Of a stretch of DNA of 64,000 nt, positions 7,248 through 15,980 are shown piece after piece. Every line of letters starts with the position of its first letter. Positions within the stretch are counted from its first letter, which is position 1. The notes beneath the pieces are model-generated. The model saw nothing but the letters and a program-made list of their open reading frames with translations, did not search any database and was not told where the DNA came from. The stretch is from Corynebacterium vitaeruminis DSM 20294. GTDB taxonomy: Bacteria; Actinomycetota; Actinomycetes; Mycobacteriales; Mycobacteriaceae. The stretch covers positions 186,001-250,000 of the forward strand of contig NZ_CP004353.1 in assembly GCF_000550805.1 (NCBI RefSeq), read 5' to 3'. The position numbers and the translations under genes are program-made.

Positions 7248-7829
7248 ATGTACGGACGATGCGAGCAGTGCGGTGAGCGCGTGGAGATGAAGGCCTCGGG
7301 GCCTTCGGCGCGTTACTGCTCTGCGCGTTGCCGCCAGCGCGCTTACCGCGCACGCTGCAAGAAGCAGCTGCCAGCCCGCATGCGTGAGCTGCCGCGCTGG
7401 ACGGCGGCGGCAGGGAAGCGGCCAGTCACCACGGACGGCGCGCCAGCCTCCTCGACGGACGCGCAGACATGGACTAGCCACGAAGAAGTCGTCGGTGGCC
7501 CACACGGGGTCATGCTCGGCGGCGGACTCGCCTGCATCGACCTCGACCACTGCCTGAGCGCGAGAGGGAAGCTCGCCCCCTGGGCGCGAGAGATCATCGA
7601 CGCGGTTCCTGGAGCCGTGGTCGAGCGTTCTGTCAGCAAGCGGGGGATTCATATCTTTGGGCTTCTCCCAGAAGCGCCAGGGCGTCGCCGAGGCCGCGCC
7701 GAGGTCTACTCGCGTGCCCGCTTCATCAGAACGACAGAAGACATTTACCGAGTCGGAAAGATCATCGATCTACAGCCGGCCGTGACAAAGCTGAACTCCC
7801 TTGAACGAAGGGGGGAAATTCCAACCTAG
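7248..7829 (+). CDS. Small zinc-ribbon / primase-polymerase-like protein
   Basis: 193 residues. The N-terminus has a zinc knuckle (C5, C8, C24, C28) ending in RCRQRAYRAR, a motif of actinobacterial DNA-binding zinc proteins. Residues 50-170 resemble the N-terminal archaeo-eukaryotic primase (prim-pol) domain: CIDLDHC (D98, D100) as the metal-binding motif and SKRGIH (130-135) as the second motif. No helicase domain follows, so the protein is much shorter than phage primase-helicases. It lies between the HNH/cos region and TerS, where a replication gene is not expected. It could be a degenerate or regulatory relative rather than an active polymerase. Confidence 0.6.
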   Translation: MYGRCEQCGERVEMKASGPSARYCSARCRQRAYRARCKKQLPARMRELPRWTAAAGKRPVTTDGAPASSTDAQTWTSHEEVVGGPHGVMLGGGLACIDLDHCLSARGKLAPWAREIIDAVPGAVVERSVSKRGIHIFGLLPEAPGRRRGRAEVYSRARFIRTTEDIYRVGKIIDLQPAVTKLNSLERRGEIPT

Positions 7830-7839
7830 GGGGTGAGCC

Positions 7840-8271
7840 ATGCCAGGGCCGGTACCTAAGCGCAGCGATCAGCGCCGCCGTCGGAACAAGGACTCGGACG
7901 GAGTCCCCACGCTGCACGCCAGCGGGCAAGCCGTCGTGAAGCCACCGACCGAAGATAAGACGTGGCACATCTACGCGAAAAATTGGTTCCGCAGTCTCAA
8001 GAGGTCAGGGCAGGCCCAGTTCTACCAGGACTCAGACTGGCAGGAAGCGCGCCTAGTCGCCTACCTCATCTCCACCGAGATGAAGCGTGAAACCGGCCCG
8101 CGCGCCGGGATGATGGACGTGATCTTCTCTCGCGCAGACAACCTCATGACAACGGAGGGTGCGCGCAGGCGACTTCGAGTCGAGCTTCATGCGACGAAGG
8201 AGATCTCCGAGGGGGAGAACGCCACCGTCTCGATCCTGGCGGCTTACAGGGAGGAGATGAAGGGAGAGTAG
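7840..8271 (+). CDS. Terminase small subunit
   Basis: 143 residues. The N-terminal MPGPVPKRSDQRRRRNK is a characteristic opening of actinophage small terminases. The protein is basic and helical, ends 5 bases before TerL, and follows the HNH and cos region. It should recognise the packaging site and hand the DNA to TerL. Confidence 0.85.
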   Translation: MPGPVPKRSDQRRRRNKDSDGVPTLHASGQAVVKPPTEDKTWHIYAKNWFRSLKRSGQAQFYQDSDWQEARLVAYLISTEMKRETGPRAGMMDVIFSRADNLMTTEGARRRLRVELHATKEISEGENATVSILAAYREEMKGE

Positions 8272-8276
8272 AGGCA

Positions 8277-9914
8277 ATGCCTAAGATCGCACCAGCGGAC
8301 ATGCTGGACACACTCCCGGCTGGAATCCCGGAGCGCACCTTAGGGTGGGAAGCATTAGCGTGGGCAGCCAAGTACCTTGTGCACCCGAACGGGATTCGCG
8401 CCGGGCTGCCTTGGAAGTTCACGAAGAGGCAGGCGCGATTTGTCTTGTGGTTTTATGCCGTAGATGACCGCGGGAGGTGGCTCTATGGCGTCGCACATCG
8501 GAGGCTTGCGAAGGGGTCGGGGAAGACTCCGTTCGCTGCAGCGATGTGTCTTATTGAGCTCTTGGCGCCGGTGAGATTGGATCGCTTCGACGATTCCCTT
8601 CCGGGTGGGTGCATCGGAAAGCCTGTGCCTATGGCGTGGGTGCAAATTGCAGCGGTATCTGAGGCGCAGACGAAGAACACGATGCGCATGGTGCGCGCGA
8701 TGATCAACAAGTCCAGAAACAAGAAGATCCACCAGGACTACGCGCTTGATGTCGGAAAGACGCAGATCAACGCCGACATGGATCGCAAGCTCGAGGTCAT
8801 TACCTCGTCCGCGGAAACCGCTGAGGGTGGCGAGGCGACGTTCATCATTGGCGATGAGCTCGAGCACTGGACAACATCGAACGGGGGTGCGGACTTGTAT
8901 GCGACTTTGATGGATAACTTGGCTAAGACGGGTTCGCGGATCCTCTGCACGCTCAATGCTTGGAGGCCGGGGGTCGGATCCGTGGCCGAAAAGGTCTTTG
9001 GATCGTGGTCAGATCAGGCGCTCGGACGCTCAAAAGCTGAGCAAGAGATCCTAATGGATGTCGTTCAGGCGCCGGCCGACACAGACATGTCTGATCCACA
9101 GTCACTGCGCACTGCACTGGAGTACGTCTACGCGGATTGTCCTTGGGCAGATCTGGACTCGATCATGTCGCGAATTTGGACGTCGGATGCGGAGCCGGAT
9201 GCCTCGAAACGCAAGTACCTGAATTGGCCGACGGCGGATATCCACGCTTGGGCTGATCCCAAGGATTGGGCACAGATGGCGCGCCCAGGACTCCAGCCGG
9301 CCGTTGGCGCCGAGATCGTCATGTTCTTCGACGGATCGCTGTCTCGCGATACGACGGCGCTGATCGGCTGCGAAGTCGCCAGCGGGCATATCTTCGAGAT
9401 TGGGGCCTGGGATCCGGGTAATAGCCATGATGGTGATGGCCGAGTCGACGTAATGGACGTGGACGCAGTAGTCGCGCGGGCATTTGAGCGGTGGACGGTC
9501 GTCGGTTTCTTCGGCGATGTCCGCGAGTGGGAGAGTTTCACGAAGATCACGTGGCCGGAGCGCTACCGAGATCAGCTCGATATTTGGGCAGTGCCCTCGG
9601 GGGCGCACAAGGAGCCTATCGCTTGGGATATGCGCTCGAAGCTCTTCGACTTCACACGTGCATGCGAGCTGACCGAGCGCGAGATCCTCGAGCATTCATT
9701 CACCCATGACGGATCGGCCGTGCTGAGCGAGCAGGTCGCGAACGCGATGCGATCGCAGAACCGCTATGGCGTCTCGATCCGCAAAGAGTCTCCTTCCTCG
9801 GCGAGGAAGATAGACGCTGCGGTCTGCATGATCGGTGCCAGGATGGTGCGACGGTTGTACCTCGACGCGAGCGTAGACAGGACGAGGTTCGACGGGAAGG
9901 CGGTGTTTGTATGA
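8277..9914 (+). CDS. Terminase large subunit
   Basis: 545 residues, normal for the family. The ATPase half shows a Walker A variant at RRLAKGSGKTPFAA (about residues 75-88) and Walker B at FIIGDELEHW (about 196-205). The nuclease half begins near MFFDGSLSRDTTALIG (about 348), an RNase H-like fold with its first acidic residue. It packages DNA into proheads using ATP and cuts it. The last four bases overlap the portal gene start. Confidence 0.95.
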   Translation: MPKIAPADMLDTLPAGIPERTLGWEALAWAAKYLVHPNGIRAGLPWKFTKRQARFVLWFYAVDDRGRWLYGVAHRRLAKGSGKTPFAAAMCLIELLAPVRLDRFDDSLPGGCIGKPVPMAWVQIAAVSEAQTKNTMRMVRAMINKSRNKKIHQDYALDVGKTQINADMDRKLEVITSSAETAEGGEATFIIGDELEHWTTSNGGADLYATLMDNLAKTGSRILCTLNAWRPGVGSVAEKVFGSWSDQALGRSKAEQEILMDVVQAPADTDMSDPQSLRTALEYVYADCPWADLDSIMSRIWTSDAEPDASKRKYLNWPTADIHAWADPKDWAQMARPGLQPAVGAEIVMFFDGSLSRDTTALIGCEVASGHIFEIGAWDPGNSHDGDGRVDVMDVDAVVARAFERWTVVGFFGDVREWESFTKITWPERYRDQLDIWAVPSGAHKEPIAWDMRSKLFDFTRACELTEREILEHSFTHDGSAVLSEQVANAMRSQNRYGVSIRKESPSSARKIDAAVCMIGARMVRRLYLDASVDRTRFDGKAVFV

Positions 9915-11326
9915 ACGAGCAGAAGGTCATCGAGGCCACCCGCGAGCTGCTTGCGCAGCACGCCCTGGAGCGGCCGCGCTTCGACAAGATCGATGCTGCC
10001 ATGCGCCCGTGGTCGGACGAGCAAGCGCAGCGCCGCTTCGACATTGAGAATTACACGGGAAAGACGACGAAGCTCACCCGCCGGTTCACACAAATCGCGA
10101 GGGACTCACAGGCACTCTTCCTCCCGCTGGTGCTCGATACTTTTTCGCAGTCGATGAAGATCGACAACTACTTCGCGGGAGATCGGAAGACGGCGAGGTC
10201 GTGGGCGCACTGGCAGCGGAACTCTATGGATGCTGCACAGACGGGCATCACCCGCGCCGCGATGCAGTACGGCGTCTCCTACGCGGTCGTCACTTCGACG
10301 AATGCCAAGGGGGAGGATATCTCCCCACTTATCACGGGAGTCTCGCCGCGGAATTTCTCAGCTTTCTACGGTGAGGCCTATTCGTGGCCTGGAGAAGAGG
10401 GCGTATCGGCAGAGTGGCCGATCATCGCGCTAGAGGTCAAGCGGAACCGCCTTCGACTCTTCGACGAGGAGTTCGTCTACTACCTCGGCGCCGAGCATGT
10501 GCCGAAGGATCCGACAGCATGGAGGACTAGCGAGTACAACGGAGCCGCGAACTTGAAGCTGATCGATCGGCGCGAGCACCATGCTGGTGTTCCCCCGATC
10601 GTCCGATTCCGGGATCGGTGGGTCCTAGGCGGCGAGTACCACGGCGGTATGATTGAGCCCCTCCTGAGCCTTCAAGCCCGCATCGATAGGACGGCTTTCG
10701 AAATGGGAACCGTCCAGTACGTCGCAGCTTTCAAGCAGCGATATGTGATCGGTTGGACGCCAGATGATGAGCTAGAGGGCGCCAGGATGAAGGCCACCGA
10801 TACCTGGTTCATCAACGCAGATGGGGCGAAAACAAAGGTCGGTCAGTTCGACGAATCGGATCTCACCCGATACATCGAGTCGCGCCAGGCAAGCGTCCGC
10901 GACCTGGCGGCCATCGCCCAGGTACCCGCGCAGTCGCTGGGAGCGAATGCGATCTCGAACATCTCTGCAGAAGGTCTTGCGGCCATGGAGTCCGCCAAGG
11001 ACAGAAAGTCCGCGGAGATCCAAACCTCTCTGGGTGAGAGCTACGAGCAGCTGCTGCGGCTCTGCGCTCATGTCACCGGAGACGAGGAGGAGGCAAGCGA
11101 CTTCGGCGGCGAGGTCAAGTGGCGCGACGCGACCGCTCGGAACTTCTCTCAGACCATCGACGCGCTCGGGAAGCTCGCAACGATGCTAAACGTCCCCGCG
11201 GACGCTCTCCTCGAAGACATCCCGGGATTCACTTCGGAGCGCATCGAGCGAATCAAGGCACAGTACAGTACGCAGATCCAAGCAGGCCAAGACTCCGCGG
11301 CTGCGCCCGCGCCGGGGACGTTCTGA
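9911..11326 (+). CDS. Portal protein (SPP1 Gp6-like)
   Basis: 471 residues, ATGA-coupled to TerL. It has the features of the SPP1-type portal family: a helical start, QPS-type loop region around SVRDLAAIAQVPAQSLGANA (about 330-350), and long C-terminal helices with an Ala/Gln-rich tail. It forms the dodecameric DNA entry ring at one capsid vertex. Position between TerL and MuF supports the call. Confidence 0.9.
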   Translation: MNEQKVIEATRELLAQHALERPRFDKIDAAMRPWSDEQAQRRFDIENYTGKTTKLTRRFTQIARDSQALFLPLVLDTFSQSMKIDNYFAGDRKTARSWAHWQRNSMDAAQTGITRAAMQYGVSYAVVTSTNAKGEDISPLITGVSPRNFSAFYGEAYSWPGEEGVSAEWPIIALEVKRNRLRLFDEEFVYYLGAEHVPKDPTAWRTSEYNGAANLKLIDRREHHAGVPPIVRFRDRWVLGGEYHGGMIEPLLSLQARIDRTAFEMGTVQYVAAFKQRYVIGWTPDDELEGARMKATDTWFINADGAKTKVGQFDESDLTRYIESRQASVRDLAAIAQVPAQSLGANAISNISAEGLAAMESAKDRKSAEIQTSLGESYEQLLRLCAHVTGDEEEASDFGGEVKWRDATARNFSQTIDALGKLATMLNVPADALLEDIPGFTSERIERIKAQYSTQIQAGQDSAAAPAPGTF

Positions 11327-11351
11327 CCAGCGATTATTTGGGGGTGGTTAG

Positions 11352-12887
11352 GTGAGCATCGAGCAGTACTACAGCGATGACCAGGCAGCGAAGCTGCAGC
11401 TTATTGCTGCTGTCGAAGCTTTGATAGCCAAGTTCGGGGTGCCGGACTCTTTCGAGGCGATGTGGCGGCTGGTGAATTTGCTGCACCCGGAGATTAATGC
11501 AGCCAGGAAGGTCTTTTATGCGAACGCGGTGAGGTCAATGGGGCGGGCGATGCTCGCCCATGGGCTCGAGGTGTCTCCGGCTCCGATCCGCTCCTATAAG
11601 CCGAATGCGACGTGGAAGCTCATCGCCCGCGCGCTTGGATGGGACAAGAACGAATTCCCGATCCCTACGCCAATCACCGACCTAGCTGAGGAAGCGCAGC
11701 GCGAGATCGTCGAGAAAGTAATTCCTTTCCCCGATGATCCGTTTGATGAGCAGATCATGGAGCAGGTCTCGCGGAGAATTGCCGCGGCGGCAGCAACGCA
11801 CGCCCAGCAGGCCGGCCGTGATGCAGTCAGCGATACGGCTAGGCGGAACAAGGTGAGGACGGCCGGATCCAAGACCATTGTGTCGAAGCCGTCGGGCGCG
11901 GCAGCAGAGCAGGGGCCGACGAGTGAGGCCACGGATGCCGTGAGTTTTAGCCAGCTTCCAAATCCGACTGATGAGGACTACATCCGCAGCGCAAAGGTTG
12001 GAAGGGGAGTAGAAATTGGGTGGGCGCGAGTCCTCACCGGTGAAGAGAACTGCCCGTTCTGTGCGATGCTAGCCAGCCGTGGCCCGGTCTACTCTGAGGA
12101 CACAGTTCTCGCGCGAGAAGGCGACCGCGGCCGATATCACGATCACTGCGATTGCGTCGCCGTCCTGGTCATCAAGGGGAGACCGTGGGAGGGGGAAGAG
12201 CAGTTCAAATTGCTCCAGGATCTCTGGGATGACGCGAGGGACAACCCCACAGACGAAGAGCTTGACCGCGGCTTGGAAGAGCCGCAGCAGCGCTTCTCAG
12301 ATAGGTACCGGAGCCTCGTCGAATCGGAGCCGGAGAAGTTTGCTATTGATGTCCACGAATCTGGAGTACCGGGTGTGCGCTTGCCAGATCTCGTGGACGA
12401 TGAAGGAAACAAAGTCTCGTCGATTACCTACTTCGGCGGGAACGACAAAGCTCCATCCTTACGGGCGCTGGTAAAGCACTCTGCATGGGGGTGGAACCGC
12501 GGTGACGCTCCGATTGATCAAGACACCACAGAAAGAAAGGGCCATCACTTCGACTCGATCCGCAGAAAGGGAACGTTCTTCCCGGAGGATTGGGACGACC
12601 AGAAGATCGCAGATGCGATCGCTTCCACGCTCGCAGACCCAGAGAAGATTTTTGAAGAAGAGAACCTAGGAGAAAGGAAATTCCTTAAACGAATTGCGGC
12701 CAAGGAAGTAGATGGGGTTTGGATCAAGGTAGAATGGAAGCAATACCCGGATGGCCTAACACAGGCAACGTCTGCTTACCCTCTTGGCGGCCGCGGGGTC
12801 ACCCAGTGGAGTAGGAAGCTAGGTAAGAGAATCGATGCTCCGGATCCAAAACCGCAAGAAATGTCCAAGCTAAAAGCCAGAAAGTGA
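11352..12887 (+). CDS. MuF-like head protein with C-terminal EndoU-like toxin domain
   Basis: 511 residues from GTG 11352 behind GGGGGTGG. Residues 1-275 form the capsid MuF region, ending in the cysteine/histidine cluster C234, C237, H263, H265, C266, C268. Residues 355-490 match the EndoU RNase pattern: H376 (VKHSAWG), G397-H398-H399, K406 followed by FFPEDWDDQKI, then KVEWK (459-463) and a closing TSAYPLGGRGV. EndoU enzymes use a His-His-Lys triad to cleave RNA at uridines. MuF proteins with exchangeable toxin domains are known in temperate phages. The toxin-coding DNA is visibly more A-rich than the MuF part, suggesting the domain was acquired separately. The next gene is the expected immunity partner. 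Confidence 0.8.
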   Translation: MSIEQYYSDDQAAKLQLIAAVEALIAKFGVPDSFEAMWRLVNLLHPEINAARKVFYANAVRSMGRAMLAHGLEVSPAPIRSYKPNATWKLIARALGWDKNEFPIPTPITDLAEEAQREIVEKVIPFPDDPFDEQIMEQVSRRIAAAAATHAQQAGRDAVSDTARRNKVRTAGSKTIVSKPSGAAAEQGPTSEATDAVSFSQLPNPTDEDYIRSAKVGRGVEIGWARVLTGEENCPFCAMLASRGPVYSEDTVLAREGDRGRYHDHCDCVAVLVIKGRPWEGEEQFKLLQDLWDDARDNPTDEELDRGLEEPQQRFSDRYRSLVESEPEKFAIDVHESGVPGVRLPDLVDDEGNKVSSITYFGGNDKAPSLRALVKHSAWGWNRGDAPIDQDTTERKGHHFDSIRRKGTFFPEDWDDQKIADAIASTLADPEKIFEEENLGERKFLKRIAAKEVDGVWIKVEWKQYPDGLTQATSAYPLGGRGVTQWSRKLGKRIDAPDPKPQEMSKLKARK

Positions 12888-12894
12888 GGAAGCC

Positions 12895-13167
12895 ATGATC
12901 ACCGACGAGGAAGCCACAGATATCGCGGAGAAGATCGCAACTTACCTCACAATTGAGAGTGAGCGAACCCATGTAGAGAATCTCATCTCCGCGGGTGAGG
13001 ACGAATGGGCATGCAACTACGCAATCATCTACTTGGAATCAACTAAGACACCGATCCCAGCAAAGGATCTGCAGGACGCCTTCGACGTCGCCATGCTTGC
13101 CTTCGCCAAAGATCCATTCGAGCGCTCGAGCCTAGAAGAGGCCATGGCGACGATCCCAACCATCTGA
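12895..13167 (+). CDS. Probable immunity protein for the MuF-EndoU toxin
   Basis: 90 residues, acidic and all-helical (MITDEEATDIAEKIATYL...), beginning 7 bases after the toxin stop and followed at once by its own terminator. Small acidic proteins directly downstream of polymorphic toxins are usually their inhibitors. No sequence family is recognised, so the assignment rests on position, size and charge. Confidence 0.6.
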   Translation: MITDEEATDIAEKIATYLTIESERTHVENLISAGEDEWACNYAIIYLESTKTPIPAKDLQDAFDVAMLAFAKDPFERSSLEEAMATIPTI

Positions 13168-13183
13168 TCAAACAGCGTAATCG

Positions 13184-13219
13184 AAACCCGGCACCGGTCA
13201 CTTGACCGCGCCGGGTTTT
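13184..13219 (+). terminator. Terminator after the toxin-immunity pair
   Basis: AAACCCGGC (13184-13192) pairs with GCCGGGTTT (13210-13218), and an inner GGTCA/TGACC stem continues the hairpin. T residues follow. It separates the toxin pair from the tRNA-like gene and the capsid genes. Confidence 0.8.
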
Positions 13220-13229
13220 CTCATGCACG

Positions 13230-13311
13230 GGAAAGTACGGCTCATGGTGAGCAGGCGGCCTCGAAAGCCGCCGCGTGCGCAAGCACGGGGGTTCGATCCC
13301 TCTACTTTCCG
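13230..13311 (+). tRNA. tRNA-Ser(CGA)-like gene in the head module
   Basis: A cloverleaf can be drawn: a perfect 7-bp acceptor stem (GGAAAGT/ACTTTCC), D-stem GCTC/GAGC with a loop of only 5 bases, anticodon stem GCGGC/GCCGC with loop CTCGAAA (anticodon CGA), a long variable arm CGTGC-GCAA-GCACG typical of serine tRNAs, and a T-arm with TTCGATC. CCA is not encoded. The shortened D-loop is abnormal and could mean a degenerate or specialised tRNA. The host copy with the same anticodon is at 60522. Confidence 0.75.
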
Positions 13312-13379
13312 CAGACCCCGCACCCAGGCTGGTGGCGGGGTTCATCCATAGACAGACACGGAAGACCCAGGAGGTACAC

Positions 13380-13970
13380 ATGTCTACGCCAATCACCAAT
13401 GCCACCGGTGAGCAGGAACCGACTCCCACGCCACCAGCATCGCAGGAAGCGACGCCGACTCCAGGAGAGAAGGCGCCGGAGCAGCAGAAGCCAGAACCGT
13501 CGAAGGAGCTTAGCCCCGAGGACATGAAGGCAGAGATCAAGAAGCTGCGTGAGGAGAACGCGAAGCGCCGCGTCGAGTCGAAGGAGCTTCAAGCTCGAGC
13601 CCAGAAGTGGGACGAGTACGAGCAGTCGCAGAAGACGGAGCTCGAGAAGGCTCAAGATGAGCGCTTGAAGCTCGAGCAGGAGCTGGCTCAGACCAAGATC
13701 GAGAACACCCAGCTCTCGCTGGCGGCGGCCTATGGAATCAAGGCTGACGATATCAACCTACTCGGTACGGGGACGGCCGAGGAGATGGAGACGCGGGCGA
13801 AGCGGATCCAGGAGCTGTATGCCGGTGCCCAGGCGGCCCAGCAGACGCCACCTCCATCGCAGCGCCCACATGAGGGATTCATCCCCGGCAGCGGGCAGCG
13901 CCAGGAGCTCAATGACTCCGCCTACCCAACCTCATGGATGCCATCGGCGCTTCGTCAGAAGAACAAGTAA
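13380..13970 (+). CDS. Capsid scaffolding protein
   Basis: 196 residues from ATG 13380, behind AGGAGG. The frame is open upstream through the tRNA, so that part is not coding. A Pro/Thr/Glu-rich N-terminus leads into a long charged coiled coil (about residues 48-110) and a Pro-rich tail. This composition, and the position just before decoration and capsid genes, fits a siphovirus scaffold that assembles with capsid protein and then leaves the prohead. Confidence 0.8.
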   Translation: MSTPITNATGEQEPTPTPPASQEATPTPGEKAPEQQKPEPSKELSPEDMKAEIKKLREENAKRRVESKELQARAQKWDEYEQSQKTELEKAQDERLKLEQELAQTKIENTQLSLAAAYGIKADDINLLGTGTAEEMETRAKRIQELYAGAQAAQQTPPPSQRPHEGFIPGSGQRQELNDSAYPTSWMPSALRQKNK

Positions 13971-13985
13971 CAGGAAGGAACGAAA

Positions 13986-14354
13986 ATGAACATCACGAAG
14001 GTTCACTACAACCCTGCACAGCAGGTGACAGCCAAGGCGAAGAATGCGCTCGCCGCTGGCCAGTTCGTCGTCATCGCTGGCGCCATGGACGGCCGCAACC
14101 CAGTCGTTGATGTCGCTGGAGCAAACGCGACTCCGTTCGGCGTCATCGCCCACGACGTCGCAGCTGGCGACTACGCCGTCGTCTACCGCGCAGGCCACAT
14201 CCTCGAGGCCACTGCATCCGCTTCGATCACTGCGGGAGCCCAGCTGTCGACCGCAGCATCCGGAAAGGTCGCTACCGCAAGCGACGGCCCCGCCGTTGCG
14301 CTCGCTCTGACCGACGCGACCGCAAACAACCCTGTCACCGTAGCCCTCCTCTAG
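13986..14354 (+). CDS. Capsid decoration / head fibre protein (DUF2190-like)
   Basis: 122 residues, nearly all beta, rich in Ala, Val and Gly (NALAAGQFVVIAGA, GVIAHDVAAGDYAVV). This resembles the small DUF2190-like proteins that bind the outer capsid surface. It lies directly upstream of the major capsid gene with 15 bases between them. Confidence 0.7.
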   Translation: MNITKVHYNPAQQVTAKAKNALAAGQFVVIAGAMDGRNPVVDVAGANATPFGVIAHDVAAGDYAVVYRAGHILEATASASITAGAQLSTAASGKVATASDGPAVALALTDATANNPVTVALL

Positions 14355-14369
14355 GAAAGGATCTAGACA

Positions 14370-15275
14370 ATGCTCAACACGGGATTTTTCCCTGGTGAGG
14401 CGCCGAAGGTAACCGCGGACGGCATCACCGTCTCGCTGATGCTCAAGGAGCCCACCCGAATCGCTCGGTACATCTCCGACATAACTGCGCTCGGCATGTT
14501 CACCGACCGGATCTTCGCCCACGGTACCGCTGAGGGCGGCGCCATCCTCTACGATGTGGCGACCAAGAACGCCATGCTCGCCGACGACCACATGGGCATC
14601 ATCGCGCCGGGTGGCAACTACCCGATCGTCGATGCCTCGGATGGTGAGCCGAAGGTCACGAAGACCAAGAAGCTCGGCGGAAAGTTCGGCATCACCGATG
14701 AGGCGGCCTCGCGCAATGACATGGCGTACATGCAGCGCCGCGCTCAGCGGGTCGCGAACACGATGGTCTATGACACCGACTCCCAGGGCCTGGCGGCGAT
14801 CACCGCCGCCTTGGCTGAGTACGACTCCGACATCATCAAGGTCGAGTCTGGTGGATGGGAGTCCATCAACAAGACCGCCAAGTCGGCGCAGACTGCTGAG
14901 AAGTCGATCCGCGCGGACATCAACAAGGCACTCGCGGAGGGGCAGAAGACCCTGATGGGGTACCAGTACGATGTGCTTGTCCTCCACACCGACGACAAGC
15001 TGCAGTACGACAACGCCTTTGAAGATGACGTGAAGGCAGCGGCCCTGGCAGCTTCGAAGGGGATCGAGATCATCGGCTCCCCGCTTGCGACGAAGGGCGA
15101 GGGCTGGCTGATCGCATCCAACTCGGTCGGCACCATGGGCGTCGAATCGCCTGTGACCTCGACGCCGTACCGCGATGAGGATCATGATCTGACGTGGGTC
15201 AAGACCCGCGCGATCATGGCTCACGCGATCACGGATCCTCTGGCAGTCATCCGTATCCAGAACCTCGGAGCGTAG
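14370..15275 (+). CDS. Major capsid protein (HK97 fold)
   Basis: 301 residues, without a long N-terminal delta region, consistent with the separate scaffold. It has the spine-helix and P-domain character of HK97-like capsids (e.g. LGGKFGITDEAASRNDMAYMQRR). Its position after scaffold and decoration genes and before the connectors is decisive. Confidence 0.85.
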   Translation: MLNTGFFPGEAPKVTADGITVSLMLKEPTRIARYISDITALGMFTDRIFAHGTAEGGAILYDVATKNAMLADDHMGIIAPGGNYPIVDASDGEPKVTKTKKLGGKFGITDEAASRNDMAYMQRRAQRVANTMVYDTDSQGLAAITAALAEYDSDIIKVESGGWESINKTAKSAQTAEKSIRADINKALAEGQKTLMGYQYDVLVLHTDDKLQYDNAFEDDVKAAALAASKGIEIIGSPLATKGEGWLIASNSVGTMGVESPVTSTPYRDEDHDLTWVKTRAIMAHAITDPLAVIRIQNLGA

Positions 15276-15279
15276 GCCA

Positions 15280-15666
15280 ATGGCTGGGTATGCGACGGCG
15301 ACGGATCTGCGGAATCGGTGGCAGCGCTATCCAGCTGGCCTATCAAATGAGGCGGCGGAGGTGCTCCTTGAGGACGCGAGCACGTGGTTGGCGACGACCT
15401 TCCCGGAGATTCCAGAGGTCGCGAGCGGGCGGCTTGCGAGCGTCCTGAGGATCGTCGTGTGCGCGATGGTCAAGCGCTCGCTGATCGCCGACCGCACCGA
15501 CAACGCGGAGCAAGTCAGCGATGCGGGCGGCCCTTTCACGACCTCAATGACGTTCAGGAATGCTGAGGGAAATTTCTTCATCACCGGCCAGGAGCGGGAG
15601 ATGATCGAGAAGGCCCTCAACCCTGGAACAACCGCGTTCAAGAACGTTTCTTGCGGTGGGTGGTAG
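15280..15666 (+). CDS. Head-tail connector (Gp19/gp6-like adaptor)
   Basis: 128 residues. Helical, beginning MAGYATATDLRNRW, with an internal VLRIVVCAMVKRSL helix as in the adaptor proteins that bind below the portal. Starts 4 bases after the capsid stop. Confidence 0.75.
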   Translation: MAGYATATDLRNRWQRYPAGLSNEAAEVLLEDASTWLATTFPEIPEVASGRLASVLRIVVCAMVKRSLIADRTDNAEQVSDAGGPFTTSMTFRNAEGNFFITGQEREMIEKALNPGTTAFKNVSCGGW

Positions 15667-15668
15667 GC

Positions 15669-15980
15669 ATGGCCACCGTCATCGTGGAGCGCTCAGCGGC
15701 AAAGGACAGGCACGGGGATACGACGGCGGCGGCATCAGAGCATGAGGAGCCAGGCGCTCGGATTGCATGGGCTGGCGCTCAGGAGAACCTCGACCACATG
15801 TCGGTTCTGACGACTGCCCCGACCGTCTACTTCAAGCGCCGCGCCCCGGACATCGTGCGCGGCGACGTCCTCATCGCCTGGGGGCGCCGTCTGCGGGTGA
15901 AGGACGTCCAGCCTTGGGAGCATCCTCGCATTGAGGATGAACTCATGGGCACAGTCGTGATCTGCGAGGAGGTGCGCTAA
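15669..15980 (+). CDS. Head completion / stopper protein
   Basis: 103 residues from ATG 15669, two bases after the adaptor stop; an in-frame start at 15651 would lie inside the adaptor gene. Beta-rich with the pattern DIVRGDVLIAWGRRLRVKDVQPW, as in SPP1 gp16-like stoppers. Overlaps the next gene by one base. Confidence 0.65.
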   Translation: MATVIVERSAAKDRHGDTTAAASEHEEPGARIAWAGAQENLDHMSVLTTAPTVYFKRRAPDIVRGDVLIAWGRRLRVKDVQPWEHPRIEDELMGTVVICEEVR

